Shown piece after piece: positions 16,245 to 25,653 of a DNA stretch of 64,000 nucleotides; within the stretch, counting starts at the first letter, position 1; each line of letters starts with the position of its first letter. The DNA lies in the NCBI GenBank assembly GCA_910584725.1, contig CAJUBE010000013.1, positions 1 to 64,000 of the forward strand, given 5' to 3'. The position numbers and the translations under genes were made by a program. A model generated the notes under the pieces. It saw nothing but the letters and a program-made list of their open reading frames with translations, searched no databases and had not been told where the DNA came from. Source of the stretch: an uncultured Lachnospiraceae bacterium (GTDB taxonomy: Bacteria > Bacillota > Clostridia > Lachnospirales > Lachnospiraceae).

Positions 16245-17156
16245 TCAAAAATCGCCCAGGAAAATGACCTCGGGCTCCAAACGGACATGGAATCGATCCT
16301 TTACCCGCTCCTGCACTTCCTCGATCACTTCCCTGATATCCGCCGCAGACGCGCCGCCTGCGTTGATCACAAAGCCGCAATGTTTCTCGGACACCTGCGC
16401 GCCGCCGATGCGGTAGCCCCGAAGCCCCGCATCCATAATCAGCTTTCCCGCGTAATACCCTTCCGGCCTTTTAAATGTACTGCCCGCGCTGGGATATTCC
16501 AGAGGCTGCTTGCTCTTGCGCTGCTTCATCAGCTCCTCCATCTTCGCGCTGATTTCTTCCTTATTGCCGGGTGTCAGTTTCAGAACCACGCCCAATACAA
16601 TAAACGGCCTGTCTCTGATAATGCTTGTGCGGTAGCCAAACTCCATCGTATCATTGTCCAAAGTCAGGATTTCTCCCTCTTTGTCCATCACACGGACCAT
16701 CTGCACGACCTGTTTCATCTCCCCGCCGTAAGCGCCGGCGTTCATCACAATGGCGCCGCCCAGGCTGCCGGGAATCCCTGCCGCAAACTCCAGACCGCTC
16801 AGTCCCGCGTCCCTCGCCACAGACGCCACCTTGGAAAGCAGCACGCCTGCCCCCGCCGCAATGTGGTTTTTTTCCACACCTACTGCACTCAGCCGCGGAC
16901 CCAGTTTTACGATAATGCCACGATAGCCCTTATCTCCCACCAAAAGATTGCTGCCGTTTCCCAAAACAAAATAATCCTGCTCGATCCGCCCAAGATAAGA
17001 GACAAGCTGCGACAATTCCTCCTTCGACTCCACAACAGCCATGCACTCCGCCTCGCCGCCTACCCGAAAGGTAGTATGCCTGCTCATGGGTTCATGAAAT
17101 AAAAGCCTCTCCGCAGGCACAATCGTCCTGATATAATCATACATTGATGCACTCAA
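16245..17156 (-). CDS. murB: UDP-N-acetylenolpyruvoylglucosamine reductase
   Basis: A 303-residue FAD enzyme that reduces UDP-GlcNAc-enolpyruvate to UDP-MurNAc, the second committed step of peptidoglycan synthesis. Motifs: HTTFRVGGEAE, VLGNGSNLLVGDKGY, AAGIPGSLGGAIVMNAGAYG, GYRTSIIRD, the catalytic Ser in YPSAGSTFKRP and Glu in RLEPEVIFLG at the C-terminus. Translation most likely starts at TTG 17156, placed 6-7 bases after GGGAG; the ATG four codons later is too far from that site. It is the first gene of murB-rapZ-whiA-Crh-like. Confidence 0.95.
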   Translation of the reverse strand: MSASMYDYIRTIVPAERLLFHEPMSRHTTFRVGGEAECMAVVESKEELSQLVSYLGRIEQDYFVLGNGSNLLVGDKGYRGIIVKLGPRLSAVGVEKNHIAAGAGVLLSKVASVARDAGLSGLEFAAGIPGSLGGAIVMNAGAYGGEMKQVVQMVRVMDKEGEILTLDNDTMEFGYRTSIIRDRPFIVLGVVLKLTPGNKEEISAKMEELMKQRKSKQPLEYPSAGSTFKRPEGYYAGKLIMDAGLRGYRIGGAQVSEKHCGFVINAGGASAADIREVIEEVQERVKDRFHVRLEPEVIFLGDF

Positions 17157-17323
17157 AATTTACTCCCGCTCATTCTATATTCTATTACTATAATATATCC
17201 CCTATAGCTTATACCCATTCGCGAAATCATAGTCAGCCAGGCTTATTCGCCATGCCAATTCGCAAAATCGATGCTCTGCAGCTTTCTTCCGTCTGTCCCA
17301 TTCACAAATCCGGCAGCCCGCAG

Positions 17324-17346
17324 CAAATCGAGCTACGCTCGATTTG
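17324..17346. terminator. Perfect palindromic hairpin at the glucokinase 3' end
   Basis: CAAATCGAGC (17324-17333) pairs with GCTCGATTTG (17337-17346) over a 3-base loop and abuts the glucokinase stop codon. It lacks a clear T tract on either strand, so it may act as a weak terminator or RNA-stabilising hairpin. The rest of 17157-17323 shows no gene. Confidence 0.45.
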
Positions 17347-18282
17347 TCACAAAAGCAGTCGCGCCGCGCCGTAGATGCCCGCGTCGTTGCCAAGGGTCGC
17401 CAGCGCAAAAATCACATTTTTGCAGCCGTGAAAAGTCGTTTTCTCAAAGGAAGGTTTGATATAGTCAAACAGCACCTCGCCCGCCTTGGACACACCGCCG
17501 CCGATTACGAAAATTTCAGGGTTGATAATACCTGCAATGATACCCAGACCTTTGCCCAGATACTCGCCAAACTGCTCTGCCACCTCTATCGCCAGCTCAT
17601 CACCTGCCTTGACTGCATCAAACACAGCTTTCGCGGACACCTCGCCTTTTCTCAGAACGCTGTCCTTATCGCTCGCCTGCAGCGCACGGTTCGCAAGCCT
17701 GGTAATACCTGTGGCGGACGCATACTCTTCCAGACAGCCGAAGTTGCCGCAGCCGCAGGCTTCCGTCTCGTTGTCTTCCACATGAATATGGCCGATCTCG
17801 CCGCCCGCGCCTGTCGAACCCGTCATAATCTCGCCGTTTATGATAATGCCGCCGCCAACGCCTGTGCCGAGAGTAACCGCCACCAGGTTCTTATATCCCT
17901 GACCGCCGCCCTTCCACATTTCACCGAGCGCCGCCACATTCGCGTCATTGCCGCCCTCCACGCGCATCCCGTCAAGCAGCGCGGTAAGTTCCTCTTTCAA
18001 ATTCAACTCCGCCCAGCCCAGATTAACGGCTTTATGCACAATGCCGCTTTTCTCCACAGGACCCGGCGTGCCGATACCGACACCGACCACGTCCTCCTTC
18101 GCAATGGATTTCTGCGCCATCTTCTCTTTGATGCTCGCCGCGATATCGGGAAGAATGTTTTCCCCGTGATTTTCCGTTCTGGTGGGAATCTCCCACTTCT
18201 CCAGAACATTGCCTTCCTTGTCAAACAACCCCATTTTAACCGTGGTACCGCCCACGTCTACCCCAAATATATAGTTCGCCAT
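17347..18282 (-). CDS. glk: ROK-family glucokinase
   Basis: A 311-residue sugar kinase that phosphorylates intracellular glucose with ATP. The phosphate-binding motif GVDVGGTTVKMGLFD is at the N-terminus. The catalytic Asp is in GGNDANVAALGEMW, and the ROK zinc site is ACGCGNFGCLEEYAS preceded by IGHIHVED. Length fits GlcK. The start codon overlaps the hprK stop by one base (TAATG), with GAGGAGG inside hprK, so the two genes are translationally coupled. The pairing with hprK suggests joint control of carbon flux and catabolite signalling. The 3' end has a tight palindrome rather than a classic terminator. Confidence 0.93.
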   Translation of the reverse strand: MANYIFGVDVGGTTVKMGLFDKEGNVLEKWEIPTRTENHGENILPDIAASIKEKMAQKSIAKEDVVGVGIGTPGPVEKSGIVHKAVNLGWAELNLKEELTALLDGMRVEGGNDANVAALGEMWKGGGQGYKNLVAVTLGTGVGGGIIINGEIMTGSTGAGGEIGHIHVEDNETEACGCGNFGCLEEYASATGITRLANRALQASDKDSVLRKGEVSAKAVFDAVKAGDELAIEVAEQFGEYLGKGLGIIAGIINPEIFVIGGGVSKAGEVLFDYIKPSFEKTTFHGCKNVIFALATLGNDAGIYGAARLLL

Positions 18283-19220
18283 TATTCGTCCTCCTCTCTG
18301 CCGTGTGCAAGGGAATTCTGCACGCGCTTGTACAATTCCTGTGCCGCATTGTAGCCCATCTTCTTCTGACGGTGGTTAACTGCCGCTGACTCGCAGATGA
18401 TCGCCAGATTCCGGCCCGGTCTGATCGGTATGCTGTGGCAGACCACACGGTTGCCCAGATACTCGGTGTACTCCTCCTCCAGACCCAGACGGTCGTACTC
18501 CTTATCCTTATCCCAGTCTTCCAGACGGATAACCAGATCAATATTCTGGGTATCCCTTACGCTGGACGCACCGAACAGTGCCTTCACATCCACGATGCCG
18601 ATACCCCGCAGCTCGATAAAGTGTTTCGTGATGTCCGGCGCGGAACCGATCAGCGTATCCTCGCTAACACGTCTGATCTCCACCACATCATCCGTCACCA
18701 GACGGTGTCCCCTCTTAATCAGCTCAAGCGCCGCCTCGGATTTACCGATGCCGCTCTCACCCGTAATCAGGACGCCCTCGCCGTAAACGTCCACCAGTAC
18801 GCCGTGCACGGAAATGCAGGGGGCGAGCTTTACATTCAGCCAGCGGATCACTTCCGCCATACATGCCGACGTAGCCTTTTTGCTCATCAGAAGCGGTACG
18901 CCGTGTTTGACGGCAACCTCCCTGAAAATTTCATTCGGATACAGCTCTCTGCAGAACAGAATGCCCGGCAGCGGATTGTTCAGCAGTTTCTCAAAAATCT
19001 CCCGCTGTCTGTCCTCGTCCAGACCGTTCATGTAGGAGTATTCCACAAATCCGACAATCTGCAGACGCGTTGTCTCGAAATGCTCAAAATATCCTGCCAA
19101 CTGCAGTGCCGGTCTGTTGATATCCGGCTGCGTCACCTTGACTTTGGAAATGTCTATTTCCGGCGTCAAATTCTCCCACTTAAATTTTTCAATTACTTTT
19201 GTTAAATTAATGCTCGCCAT
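18282..19220 (-). CDS. hprK: HPr kinase/phosphorylase
   Basis: A 312-residue bifunctional enzyme that phosphorylates HPr, and Crh where present, on Ser46 and reverses this, setting carbon catabolite repression. The N-terminal domain (1-130) is followed by the kinase core with the P loop ITGESGIGKSEAALELIKRG and the overlapping LVTDDVVEI. The family signature region ELRGIGIVDVKALFGASSVR and the C-terminal RPGRNLAIICESAAVNHRQK are intact. GGAGGGAG precedes the ATG. Its likely targets include the His-less Crh-like protein at 14081. Transcription probably starts at the promoter overlapping the end of uvrC. Confidence 0.95.
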   Translation of the reverse strand: MASINLTKVIEKFKWENLTPEIDISKVKVTQPDINRPALQLAGYFEHFETTRLQIVGFVEYSYMNGLDEDRQREIFEKLLNNPLPGILFCRELYPNEIFREVAVKHGVPLLMSKKATSACMAEVIRWLNVKLAPCISVHGVLVDVYGEGVLITGESGIGKSEAALELIKRGHRLVTDDVVEIRRVSEDTLIGSAPDITKHFIELRGIGIVDVKALFGASSVRDTQNIDLVIRLEDWDKDKEYDRLGLEEEYTEYLGNRVVCHSIPIRPGRNLAIICESAAVNHRQKKMGYNAAQELYKRVQNSLAHGREEDE

Positions 19221-19273
19221 AACTCCCTCCTCATTATTGTATATCGCTGTCCGCGCACTTCTCGCTGCTTTCG

Positions 19274-19302
19274 ATTATACCACACTATCCAAAATGCGTC
19301 TA
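19274..19302 (-). promoter_or_regulatory. Promoter for hprK-glk
   Basis: On the minus strand TAGACG (19297-19302) and an extended -10 TGGTATAAT (TATAAT at 19274-19279) are 17 bases apart, 54 bases upstream of hprK. The -35 box overlaps the uvrC stop codon. Confidence 0.6.
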
Positions 19303-21168
19303 TTTTTCTCCCGCCCGAAAATACTCATAAATCTGCTTTCCGATATGCTCCGGGATCTCGGGCACCTCGCAGAGTTTCTCCACCGACGCCTCCTTGATCT
19401 CATTGATAGAGCCGAAATGCCGCATCAACGCCTTTCTCCTCGCCGGACCTACCCCGGGAATCTCGTCGAGGACCGACTTTACCTGCGCCTTGGAGCGAAG
19501 CGACCGGTGATACTCGATGGCAAAACGGTGCGCCTCGTCCTGAATCCTCGTAATCAGTTTAAACCCTTCCGAGCGCGTGTCTATGGGAATCTCCACGTTG
19601 TGATAGTACAGCCCTCTGGTTCGGTGGTTGTCGTCCTTCACCATGCCGCAGACCGGGATATCCAGATGCAGCTCCTCAAGTACCTGCAGGGCGATGTTGA
19701 CCTGCCCCCTGCCGCCGTCCATCAGAAGCAGATCGGGAAACTTGGTAAAACTCCCGAAAGCGTGATCCATCTCCTTGCGGTCCAAGTCCTCCTTCTCCTC
19801 CATACCGTGCACAAACCGTCTGGTCAGCACTTCTTTCATGCAGGCGTAATCATCCGGGCCCGACACGGACTGGATGCGGAATTTGCGGTAATCGCTGCGT
19901 TTCGCCTTGCCTTTCTCAAAAACCACCATGGAACCCACATTGGCAAAGCCGCTTATATTGGAGATGTCGAAAGCCTCCATGCGGCTTGCATCCTCCAAAT
20001 CAAGAAGCGCCGCGATCTCCTTCATGGCACCGATGGTCCGCCCTTCCTCCCTGCGGATCCGCTCCTTATCCTGACTTAAGATCAGCCGCGCGTTCTGCGC
20101 CGCCAGTTCCACCAGCTTTTCCTTCGCGCCCTTTTTCGGCACGCGGATATAGACCCTGCCGCCCTTCCTCGCACTGAGCCACTTTTCCAGAATCTCAATA
20201 TCCGCAATCTCCTCCTGCAGCATCAGTTCCTTTGGAATATAAGGCGTTCCCGCGTAAAACTGTTTCACAAAATCAAGGAGAATCTGCGCGCTGTCGCAGT
20301 CCTCCACATGGGTCATATAAAAATGGTCCCTGCCGATCAGCTTGCCGTCACGCACAAAAAACACCTGCACCACGGCGTCGTGCTCCTCCAACGCCAGCGC
20401 GATGATATCTTTGTCCTCGCCGTCGGAATCCGTGATTTTCTGCTTCTGCGCCACACTCTTTACGCTGTTGTACAGATCCCGGTATCCCGCCGCCTCCTCG
20501 AACTCCATCTTTTCTGACGCTTCCGTCATTTTCTGCTCCAGTTCCCGGAGTATAGGCTTATAATTGCCGTTCAGAAAATCCAGCGCCTGATCGATCCGTG
20601 CCCGGTACTCCTCCTTGCTGATATAGCCCTGACAGGGCGCGGCGCACTGTTTGATATGGTAGTTTAAGCAGGGACGCTCCAACCCGATATCCCGCGGCAG
20701 TTTGCGATTACAGGTTTTAAGCTGATACAGCTTATTCATCAGGTCAATCGTGTCTTTCACCGCCGCCGCGCTTGTATAGGGGCCAAAATATCTTGATCTG
20801 TCCTTCTTCATCTCGCGCGATAAAAAAATGCGCGGGTACTCCTCTCCCACCGTCACCTTGATATAAGGATACGTCTTGTCATCCTTTAACATGGTGTTAT
20901 ATTTCGGACTGTATTCCTTGATCAGATTATTCTCTAAGACAAGAGCCTCCAGCTCAGAGTCCGTCACAATATACTCAAACCGCGCGATCTGCTCCACCAT
21001 CCGGTCGATCTGCGGCCCCCGTCCCACGATCTTCCGAAAGTAAGAGCGCACGCGGTTATGCAGGTTCACCGCCTTGCCCACATAGATAATCGTATCGTTA
21101 TCGTCGTGCATCAGATATACGCCCGGGGAGTTCGGCAGCTTTTTTAATTCCTCTTCAAAATCAAACAT
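19300..21168 (-). CDS. uvrC: Excinuclease ABC subunit C
   Basis: A 622-residue nucleotide-excision-repair nuclease that makes both incisions around DNA damage with UvrA and UvrB. Domains in order: GIY-YIG nuclease (PNSPGVYLMHDDN, IIYVGKAVNLHNRVRSYF) at about 10-95; cysteine cluster around ERPCLNYHIKQCAAPCQGYI; UVR helical motif near 205-240; RNase H-like C-terminal nuclease with Asp in AFDISNISG and LLMDGGRGQVN; and paired helix-hairpin-helix elements (LDEIPGVGPARRKALM) at the end. The length is normal. It lies between ftsH and hprK. Confidence 0.96.
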   Translation of the reverse strand: MFDFEEELKKLPNSPGVYLMHDDNDTIIYVGKAVNLHNRVRSYFRKIVGRGPQIDRMVEQIARFEYIVTDSELEALVLENNLIKEYSPKYNTMLKDDKTYPYIKVTVGEEYPRIFLSREMKKDRSRYFGPYTSAAAVKDTIDLMNKLYQLKTCNRKLPRDIGLERPCLNYHIKQCAAPCQGYISKEEYRARIDQALDFLNGNYKPILRELEQKMTEASEKMEFEEAAGYRDLYNSVKSVAQKQKITDSDGEDKDIIALALEEHDAVVQVFFVRDGKLIGRDHFYMTHVEDCDSAQILLDFVKQFYAGTPYIPKELMLQEEIADIEILEKWLSARKGGRVYIRVPKKGAKEKLVELAAQNARLILSQDKERIRREEGRTIGAMKEIAALLDLEDASRMEAFDISNISGFANVGSMVVFEKGKAKRSDYRKFRIQSVSGPDDYACMKEVLTRRFVHGMEEKEDLDRKEMDHAFGSFTKFPDLLLMDGGRGQVNIALQVLEELHLDIPVCGMVKDDNHRTRGLYYHNVEIPIDTRSEGFKLITRIQDEAHRFAIEYHRSLRSKAQVKSVLDEIPGVGPARRKALMRHFGSINEIKEASVEKLCEVPEIPEHIGKQIYEYFRAGEK

Positions 21169-21221
21169 AAAAAATCCTCGCCATTCTTCTTACATTATTG
21201 TACAGGAGGAGGATAAAGAAA

Positions 21222-21260
21222 ACAAGGCAAAGTCTCTCACAGACTATGCCTTGCCTTGTT
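21222..21260 (-). terminator. Terminator of ftsH
   Basis: AAGGCAAAGTCT (21224-21235) pairs with AGACTATGCCTT (21241-21252) with one mismatch. On the minus strand it is followed by TTGTTTTCTTT, on the plus strand by GCCTTGTTTTT. It lies 20 bases past the ftsH stop and before uvrC. Confidence 0.75.
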
Positions 21261-21272
21261 TTTATGCTGCCT

Positions 21273-23741
21273 TTATTTTTCATCGGAAATATGTCCGGGA
21301 TCCGGTGCCTGGGAAAACAGCCCCCGGGGACCTGCGGTCTGCCGGTTCTGCGGTTGTGTACCGTCCGTGCTTCCGTCCCGCGCCGAAAAATCAACTGCGT
21401 TCTGCGACTGACTTTGCAACTGCACGCCACCGGGCTGCTCCGTACCAGCCATGGGCTGTTGCTGAAAACCTGCACTATCCTGCTGCTCCGTTCCTGTAAC
21501 CGGCGACATCTGAAAACCTGTGCCACCCGGCTGCTCAGCGCCTGTCATCTGCGGATGTCCGTCGGTCTGTCCCTGCACATCATTCGGCACGCCGCCCTGC
21601 CACGCTCCCTGTATTTGCACGCCGCCCTGCGGCTGCCCTTCCCACTGTACTGCCGGGTTCATTCCGCCGGCCTGCTGCGGTGCAGAATTCGCCGCCCCCT
21701 GCGGCTGCGCTACGGGCTGGCTCTGTGGCTGCCCCGTCTCCTGCGTCGCCTTTTCTTTCTTGTCAGCCGAGCCCTCTTCCTCCTCCGCAGGTTCCGGAAT
21801 GCCCTTCTCCTTGCGGTAAATCTTCATAAATTCTTTACCCGTAATGGTCTCTTTCTCGATCAAATGCGCCGCCAGTTTGTCCATGATCTCGCGGTTTTCT
21901 TTCAGAAGCTTCTTCGCCTTCTTATAGCTCTCATGGAGCAGCTTCATCACCTCGGAATCAATGTCCGCCGCCGTTACATCCGAACAGGTCAGGGACGCCC
22001 TGCCGTCCAGATACTGACTTTCCACCGTGGCAAGCCCCATCAGTCCAAATTTCTTGCTCATGCCGAAACGGGTAATCATATTCCTTGCGATGCTCGTCGC
22101 CTGCTCAATATCGTTGGCCGCGCCCGTGGTAACCGTGTCGAAAACGATCTCCTCCGCCGCGCGCCCGCCGAGAAGACTCACAAGCCTGTCGCGGAGCTCC
22201 GCCTCAGTGTCCAGATACTTCTCCTCCTCCGGCACATGCATGACATAGCCGAGCGCGCCCATGGTGCGGGGCACAATGGTAATCTTCTGCACAGGCTCCG
22301 CATTCTTCTGCAGGGCGCTTAAAAGCGCATGGCCTACCTCGTGATAGGAGACAATCTTGCGCTCCTCCTTGCTCATCACGCGGTCTTTCTTCTCCTTGCC
22401 CACAAGCACCTGTTCCACCGCGTCAAAGAGATCCTTCTGGCTCACGTACTCTCTGCCCATCTTCACGGCATTGATGGCCGCCTCGTTAATCATATTCGCC
22501 AGATCGGAACCCACCGCACCGGAAGTCGCCAGCGCGATCTCATTCAAATCTACGGAATCGTCCATCAGCACATCCTTGGAATGCACCTTTAAAATCTCCA
22601 CACGTCCCTTTAAATCCGGCTTGTCCACAATAATCCGCCTGTCAAAACGTCCCGGACGAAGCAGCGCCTTATCCAAAATTTCCGGCCTGTTAGTCGCGGC
22701 CAGAATGATAATGCCCTTCTTCCCGTCGAAACCGTCCATCTCCGAGAGAAGCTGGTTGAGCGTCTGCTCCCGCTCCTCGTTGCCGCCGCCGTACTTGGAA
22801 TCACGGCTCCTGCCGATGGCGTCGATCTCGTCGATAAAGACGATACAGGGGGCGTTCTTCTCCGCCTCCTTAAAGAGATCACGGACGCGGGACGCGCCCA
22901 CACCCACATATAATTCAATAAAATCCGATCCGGACAGGGAAAAGAAAGGCACATGCGCCTCGCCTGCCACCGCCTTCGCCAGAAGCGTCTTACCTGTGCC
23001 GGGAGGCCCCACCAAGAGCGCTCCTTTTGGCAGTCTTGCGCCAATCTTGGAATATTTGCCGGGATTGTGCAAAAAGTCCACCACTTCCACCAGAGACTCC
23101 TTCGCCTCGTCCTCTCCGGCCACATCCTGAAAGGTGATCCCCGTCTCCTTCTGCACATAAGCCTTGGCTGTACTTTTGCCCACGCCCATGGGGCCGCCTT
23201 TGCCGCCCATGCGGCGGAAAAGAAGACTTAAAAGCCCCCACATCAGAAGCACCGGAAGAATATAATACAAAAGCACCGTCATGATCACACTGGAACTGTC
23301 GGAAACCTCTTTGTTTATCTCCACGTCATATTTTAAGAGTCTTTCCGCCAGCTTGTCGTCATCTTCCATCTTGCCTGTGTAATAGGAGTTCACGCCCATG
23401 CCATAAGAATAGAGGAATGCCGAGTCCTTCTGCCTTGCTTTCGGATAAATCGTGATGCGGTCAGAACCAACCTGCACGCTTTCTACTTTTTTCTCTTCCA
23501 CCATCTTCACAAACTCGTTGTAGGAAATTTCCTGATTGGTGGCTCCCGACAACATATTCATAAAAACACTGACGCAGAGAAGCGTGACCAACGCTGCCAC
23601 CACCAGCATAATTAAGCTCTGCTTGCGGGGATCGCCGCCGCTTCCCCCCGGGCCGCCAGGGCCGCTCGGCCCACCGCCGTTTCCGGAACCGCCCGGCCCG
23701 GGGCCTCCGCCGTTGTCATATTGATTGACGTTATCTGCCAT
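21273..23741 (-). CDS. ftsH: ATP-dependent zinc metalloprotease FtsH
   Basis: An 822-residue membrane AAA+ protease that degrades misassembled membrane proteins and regulatory substrates. It opens with a Gly/Pro/Ser/Asn tract (about 8-38), then one membrane helix, an extracytoplasmic domain, a second helix, and the AAA module with Walker A GPPGTGKT, Walker B IVFIDEIDAIG and SRH ATNRPEILDKALLRPGRFDR. The zinc protease motif is YHEVGHALL. About 160 C-terminal residues form an unusual Gln/Gly/Pro-rich tail with repeats around GTEQPGG. Typical FtsH has about 600-650 residues, so both ends are extended. A near-consensus promoter lies upstream and a terminator follows. Confidence 0.95.
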   Translation of the reverse strand: MADNVNQYDNGGGPGPGGSGNGGGPSGPGGPGGSGGDPRKQSLIMLVVAALVTLLCVSVFMNMLSGATNQEISYNEFVKMVEEKKVESVQVGSDRITIYPKARQKDSAFLYSYGMGVNSYYTGKMEDDDKLAERLLKYDVEINKEVSDSSSVIMTVLLYYILPVLLMWGLLSLLFRRMGGKGGPMGVGKSTAKAYVQKETGITFQDVAGEDEAKESLVEVVDFLHNPGKYSKIGARLPKGALLVGPPGTGKTLLAKAVAGEAHVPFFSLSGSDFIELYVGVGASRVRDLFKEAEKNAPCIVFIDEIDAIGRSRDSKYGGGNEEREQTLNQLLSEMDGFDGKKGIIILAATNRPEILDKALLRPGRFDRRIIVDKPDLKGRVEILKVHSKDVLMDDSVDLNEIALATSGAVGSDLANMINEAAINAVKMGREYVSQKDLFDAVEQVLVGKEKKDRVMSKEERKIVSYHEVGHALLSALQKNAEPVQKITIVPRTMGALGYVMHVPEEEKYLDTEAELRDRLVSLLGGRAAEEIVFDTVTTGAANDIEQATSIARNMITRFGMSKKFGLMGLATVESQYLDGRASLTCSDVTAADIDSEVMKLLHESYKKAKKLLKENREIMDKLAAHLIEKETITGKEFMKIYRKEKGIPEPAEEEEGSADKKEKATQETGQPQSQPVAQPQGAANSAPQQAGGMNPAVQWEGQPQGGVQIQGAWQGGVPNDVQGQTDGHPQMTGAEQPGGTGFQMSPVTGTEQQDSAGFQQQPMAGTEQPGGVQLQSQSQNAVDFSARDGSTDGTQPQNRQTAGPRGLFSQAPDPGHISDEK

Positions 23742-23810
23742 GAGGCATCCTCACTTTCATTGTTTGATATATGCTTTTACTATCTCCTGCCTAGTAATGT
23801 CTCAATATAG

Positions 23811-23839
23811 ATTATATGCCAGCAAAAATCATAAATCAA
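23811..23839 (-). promoter_or_regulatory. Promoter of ftsH
   Basis: On the minus strand TTGATT (23834-23839) and TATAAT (23811-23816) are 17 bases apart, about 70 bases before the ftsH start. Confidence 0.75.
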
Positions 23840-23913
23840 TGAGGGAATTATGAAATTCTGTACACATATGTAAAAGAATTATAAATTTTTTTACAATTTT
23901 TGACCTTTGGAGT

Positions 23914-23942
23914 AGATTTTTCCTGTCTTTTCATTGTATAAT
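23914..23942 (+). promoter_or_regulatory. Candidate promoter of pyrG
   Basis: A perfect TATAAT lies at 23937-23942. The -35 region about 17 bases upstream is weak (T-rich). Transcription would begin near 23949, giving a leader of about 90 bases containing the hairpin at 23964-24010. Confidence 0.5.
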
Positions 23943-23963
23943 AAACAGTGTATTGTTTTTGAC

Positions 23964-24024
23964 GGTAACTATTCAGTATAGGTCGGAGCATTTACGGCTG
24001 AACAGTTGCCTTTTCGTATTTTTT
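23964..24024 (+). terminator. Terminator hairpin in the pyrG leader (putative attenuator)
   Basis: GGTAACTATTCAG (23964-23976) pairs with CTGAACAGTTGCC (23998-24010), 13 bp with one mismatch and one G-U pair, followed by TTTTCGTATTTTTT. It lies between the promoter and the pyrG start. pyrG of B. subtilis is controlled by a leader terminator responding to CTP; the same position here suggests analogous attenuation. The initiating GGGC sequence used in Bacillus is not apparent. Confidence 0.7.
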
Positions 24025-24040
24025 AGAAAGGATTAGACAG

Positions 24041-25648
24041 ATGGCAGTAAAATATGTATTCGTTACGGGAGGCGTTGTTTCGGGTCTCGGCAAGGGCATC
24101 ACGGCGGCATCTCTGGGAAGACTTTTAAAGGCGCGCGGTTACAAAGTAACCATGCAGAAATTTGATCCCTACATCAATATTGATCCGGGAACCATGAACC
24201 CGATCCAGCACGGCGAGGTGTTTGTCACCGAGGACGGCACCGAGACAGATCTGGATCTGGGACATTATGAGCGTTTCATCGATGAAAATCTGGACAAGAA
24301 CTCCAATGTGACCACGGGTAAGGTTTACTGGTCCGTCCTGCAGAAAGAGCGCCGGGGCGATTACGGCGGCGGCACCGTGCAGGTCATCCCTCATATTACA
24401 AATGAAATAAAGAGTAGATTCTATCGCAACTTTACGGATCAGGAGACCCGTATCGCCATCATCGAGGTGGGCGGCACCGTAGGCGATATCGAGAGTCAGC
24501 CCTTCTTAGAGTCCATCCGTCAGTTCCAGCATGAGGTTGGCCGGGAAAACGCGATTCTGATTCATGTTACGCTGATCCCGTACTTAAGCGCCTCTCAGGA
24601 ATTAAAGACCAAGCCGACCCAGGCCAGCGTCAAGGATTTGCAGGGCATGGGAATCCAGCCCGATATCATTGTCTGCCGCAGCGAGCATCCTCTGGATCAG
24701 GGGATCAAAGACAAGATCGCGCTGTTCTGTAATGTGCCGAACAACCGCGTTTTGCAGAATCTGGATGTGGAACATCTGTATGAGGCGCCCCTCGCCATGG
24801 AAAAGGAGCATCTGGCGCAGGTGGCGTGCGAATGTCTGAAGCTGGACTGCCCGGAGCCGGATCTTGCCGACTGGAGGGCCATGGTGGAATCCCTTCGGAC
24901 TCCCACCGATTCCGTGACGGTTGCTCTTGTGGGCAAATATACACAGCTCCACGACGCCTATATCAGCGTGGTGGAGGCATTGAAGCACGGCGGTATTTCT
25001 CATCGCTGTGTGGTGGATATCAAATGGGTGGATTCCGAGACTGTCACCGGAGACAACGTGGATTCCCTCCTGCACGACGTAAGCGGCATTCTGGTGCCCG
25101 GCGGCTTCGGTGACCGGGGCATTGAGGGCATGATCGAAGCCATCACTTACGCCAGAGAGCATAAGATTCCTTTTCTGGGTCTCTGCCTCGGTATGCAGTT
25201 ATCCATCGTGGAGTTTGCGCGAAATGTGATCGGCTACAACGACGCCCACAGCATTGAGCTGGATCCTTCCACCACCCATCCCGTGATCGCGCTGATGCCC
25301 GACCAGAACGGTGTGGAAGATATCGGCGGCACCCTGCGTCTCGGCTCTTATCCCTGTGTGCTGGACAAGGCATCCAAGGCATACGCGCTGTACGGCGAGG
25401 AAACCATTCACGAGAGGCACAGACACCGCTACGAAGTCAACAACGACTACCGCGCGGTGCTCACCGAAAAAGGAATGCGGCTTTCCGGGCTTTCTCCCGA
25501 CGGGCGAATCGTGGAAATGTGCGAGCTGACGGATCACCCTTTCTTTGTGGCCACACAGGCGCACCCGGAGTTAAAGTCCAGACCGAACAGACCGCACCCG
25601 CTCTTTAAGGGGTTTGTGGAAGCCGCGCTGGAATATAAAAATGATTGA
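24041..25648 (+). CDS. pyrG: CTP synthase
   Basis: A 535-residue glutamine-dependent enzyme that makes CTP from UTP, the last step of pyrimidine nucleotide synthesis. The amidoligase domain begins KYVFVTGGVVSGLGKGITAA and contains KFDPYINIDPGTMNP and HYERFIDE. The C-terminal glutaminase has its nucleophile Cys in FLGLCLGMQLS (about residue 381) and the His/Glu pair in TQAHPELKSRP. AAAGGATT precedes the ATG. The leader carries a terminator hairpin and the gene ends with a strong terminator. CTP supply also feeds the CDP-activated intermediates predicted for the 30-44 kb operon. Confidence 0.97.
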   Translation: MAVKYVFVTGGVVSGLGKGITAASLGRLLKARGYKVTMQKFDPYINIDPGTMNPIQHGEVFVTEDGTETDLDLGHYERFIDENLDKNSNVTTGKVYWSVLQKERRGDYGGGTVQVIPHITNEIKSRFYRNFTDQETRIAIIEVGGTVGDIESQPFLESIRQFQHEVGRENAILIHVTLIPYLSASQELKTKPTQASVKDLQGMGIQPDIIVCRSEHPLDQGIKDKIALFCNVPNNRVLQNLDVEHLYEAPLAMEKEHLAQVACECLKLDCPEPDLADWRAMVESLRTPTDSVTVALVGKYTQLHDAYISVVEALKHGGISHRCVVDIKWVDSETVTGDNVDSLLHDVSGILVPGGFGDRGIEGMIEAITYAREHKIPFLGLCLGMQLSIVEFARNVIGYNDAHSIELDPSTTHPVIALMPDQNGVEDIGGTLRLGSYPCVLDKASKAYALYGEETIHERHRHRYEVNNDYRAVLTEKGMRLSGLSPDGRIVEMCELTDHPFFVATQAHPELKSRPNRPHPLFKGFVEAALEYKND

Positions 25649-25653
25649 GAAAA

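Noticed and set aside
16287..17102. A 271-codon plus-strand frame opposite murB
   Set aside because: murB is unmistakable on the other strand.
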